From contig JAIXSE010000021.1 of assembly GCA_027484825.1 (NCBI GenBank), positions 372,001 to 436,000 of the forward strand: 64,000 bases of DNA, given 5' to 3'. Origin of the DNA: Rubrivivax sp. Its GTDB lineage: Bacteria; Pseudomonadota; Gammaproteobacteria; Burkholderiales; Burkholderiaceae_C. Under the pieces are notes generated by a model that was given only the letters and a program-made list of their open reading frames with translations, was not told where the DNA came from and searched no databases. Below are positions 63,055-64,000 of the stretch, in pieces (the stretch's first letter is position 1; the number at the start of each line of letters is the position of its first letter). The position numbers were made by a program, and so were the translations under genes.

Positions 63055-64000
63055 TCACAGCGGGCGTTCCAGCCGGTAGAGCCCCACATCCACCCGTCCG
63101 GCCAGGAATCCGGCCTCGCAGTAGCAGAGGTAGTACTCCCAGACCCGCTTGAACGGCAGGTCAAAGCCCAGGGCCTCGATCGCCGGCCATTGCGCCAGGA
63201 AGCGGTGTCGCCAGTCGGCCAGGGTGCGGGCGTAGTCACGGCCAAAGCGCAGCTCGGTGCTGAAGCGCAGGCCCACCCGGCTGGCATGGGCCGCCATGCG
63301 CTCCGGGGTGGGCAGCATGCCGCCCGGGAAGATGCAGCGCTGGATGAAGTCCGGGCTGGATCGGTAGGCCTCGAAATGCGCCTCGTCGATGGTGATGGCC
63401 TGCAGCACTGCCGAGCCACCGGGCTTGAGCCGGTCCTTGAGGGTCTGGAAGTACACCGGCCAGTATTCCTCGCCCACCGCCTCGATCATCTCGATCGAGA
63501 CGATGCGGTCGAACTGGCCCTGCACGTCGCGATAGTCCTGCAGCCGCAGGTCGACCCGGTCGGCCACCTGCCACTGCCGGGCGCGCTCCTGGGCAAAGGC
63601 CAGTTGCTCGGTCGACAGGGTCAGGCCCACCACCTGGGCCTGGCAGCGCTGCGCCAGGGTGGCCGCGAGCGTCCCCCAGCCGCAGCCGATCTCCAGCACC
63701 TGCTGGCCGGGCTGCGCATCCAGCAGCGACACGATGCGGTCCAGCCGGCGCTGCTGGGCGTCTTCCAGGGTGGCTGCGGTGTTGGGGCCGTCCGTGTCGT
63801 AGAGCGCGCTGGAATAGAGCATGCTGGGGTCCAGCCATTGCTCATAGAACCGGTTGCCCAGGTCGTAATGCGCGGAGATGTTGTCGCGGCTGCGCCGACG
63901 GGTGTTGGCATTGGCCCGGTGGCGCAGCAGCCCCAGCCAGCGCGCCGGCCCCCGGGCACGGCCCTGGCTCTTGAGCGCGGTTTCATTGGCCAGGCCGAAG
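63055..64000 (-). CDS. cfa: Cyclopropane-fatty-acyl-phospholipid synthase, 5' end outside window
   Basis: The C-terminal 315 codons are visible; the frame stays open to the right edge. It adds a methylene group from S-adenosylmethionine across the double bond of membrane phospholipid acyl chains. Typical motifs are NISAHYDLGNRFYEQWLDPSMLYSSA, the SAM site VLEIGCGWGTLAATLA, and later IVSIEMIEAVGEEYWPVYF, TIDEAHFEAYRSSPDFIQRCIFPGGMLPT and YYLCYCEAGFLAGRVDVGLYRLER. The membrane-binding N-terminal domain lies upstream, outside the window. Confidence 0.92.
   Translation of the reverse strand, partial: FGLANETALKSQGRARGPARWLGLLRHRANANTRRRSRDNISAHYDLGNRFYEQWLDPSMLYSSALYDTDGPNTAATLEDAQQRRLDRIVSLLDAQPGQQVLEIGCGWGTLAATLAQRCQAQVVGLTLSTEQLAFAQERARQWQVADRVDLRLQDYRDVQGQFDRIVSIEMIEAVGEEYWPVYFQTLKDRLKPGGSAVLQAITIDEAHFEAYRSSPDFIQRCIFPGGMLPTPERMAAHASRVGLRFSTELRFGRDYARTLADWRHRFLAQWPAIEALGFDLPFKRVWEYYLCYCEAGFLAGRVDVGLYRLERPL

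Overview
The window is high-GC, gene-dense DNA. Its protein families (class III alcohol dehydrogenase with FrmR, EpsC-type serine acetyltransferase, DUF2789, DUF4142, DUF2147, TorF-type porin) suggest a betaproteobacterial chromosome, most likely Burkholderiales of the Roseateles/Mitsuaria type. No tRNA, rRNA or CRISPR array was seen.

Layout. 1-9 kb is signalling: a truncated 7TM histidine kinase, a MEDS-domain protein followed by a coupled kinase / response-regulator / kinase operon, and an FNR-like regulator facing a lone carbamoyl-phosphate-binding (OTCase-like) domain across a near-consensus FNR box. 9-12.3 kb holds a DUF4142 protein, a GH128 lipoprotein and an MFS transporter. 12.3-19.6 kb is a retron-type defence locus, all on the minus strand: a HEAT/ARM protein, a SWIM-finger protein, a structured ncRNA (msr-msd) whose 13-bp a1/a2 repeats I could locate, and a reverse transcriptase with NAxxH, YADD and VTG motifs. 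The content matches what I recall as retron type XIII. The reverse transcriptase carries a serine-rich linker and two C-terminal membrane helices. 19.7-22.5 kb holds a membrane SRPBCC protein and an Fsr-like transporter.

22.7-31 kb is a tightly coupled operon (DUF2147, porin, FGGY kinase, class II aldolase, class III aminotransferase, degenerate second aldolase) next to an MFS gene and a divergent tetR. The same ATAGT-N4-ACTAT palindrome lies upstream of both units, so one TetR probably controls the whole set. 31-41 kb is housekeeping: a substrate-binding protein, LysR regulator, flavin disulfide reductase, FrmR/FrmA formaldehyde detoxification, nitronate monooxygenase, serine acetyltransferase and a retropepsin-TPR protein.

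41-56 kb is accessory DNA with visibly lower GC in parts. It has an intact IS1182-type element with a 4-bp target duplication, an intact IS3-type element, decayed IS66 and IS3 remnants, two attC-like sites bounding minus-strand gene cassettes (integron-type, no integrase in view), a large membrane protein split by a frameshift, a GNAT acetyltransferase, an LRR protein and several small zinc- or cysteine-rich unknowns. 56-64 kb returns to core genes: an M4 metalloprotease, a UvrA-like ATPase lacking the UvrB-binding domain, a chemoreceptor and a truncated cyclopropane-fatty-acid synthase.

The strongest candidate for an exciting system is the retron at 12.3-19.6 kb. Secondary interests are the TetR-linked sugar-type operon, the OTCase-like domain beside FNR, and the cassette fragment.
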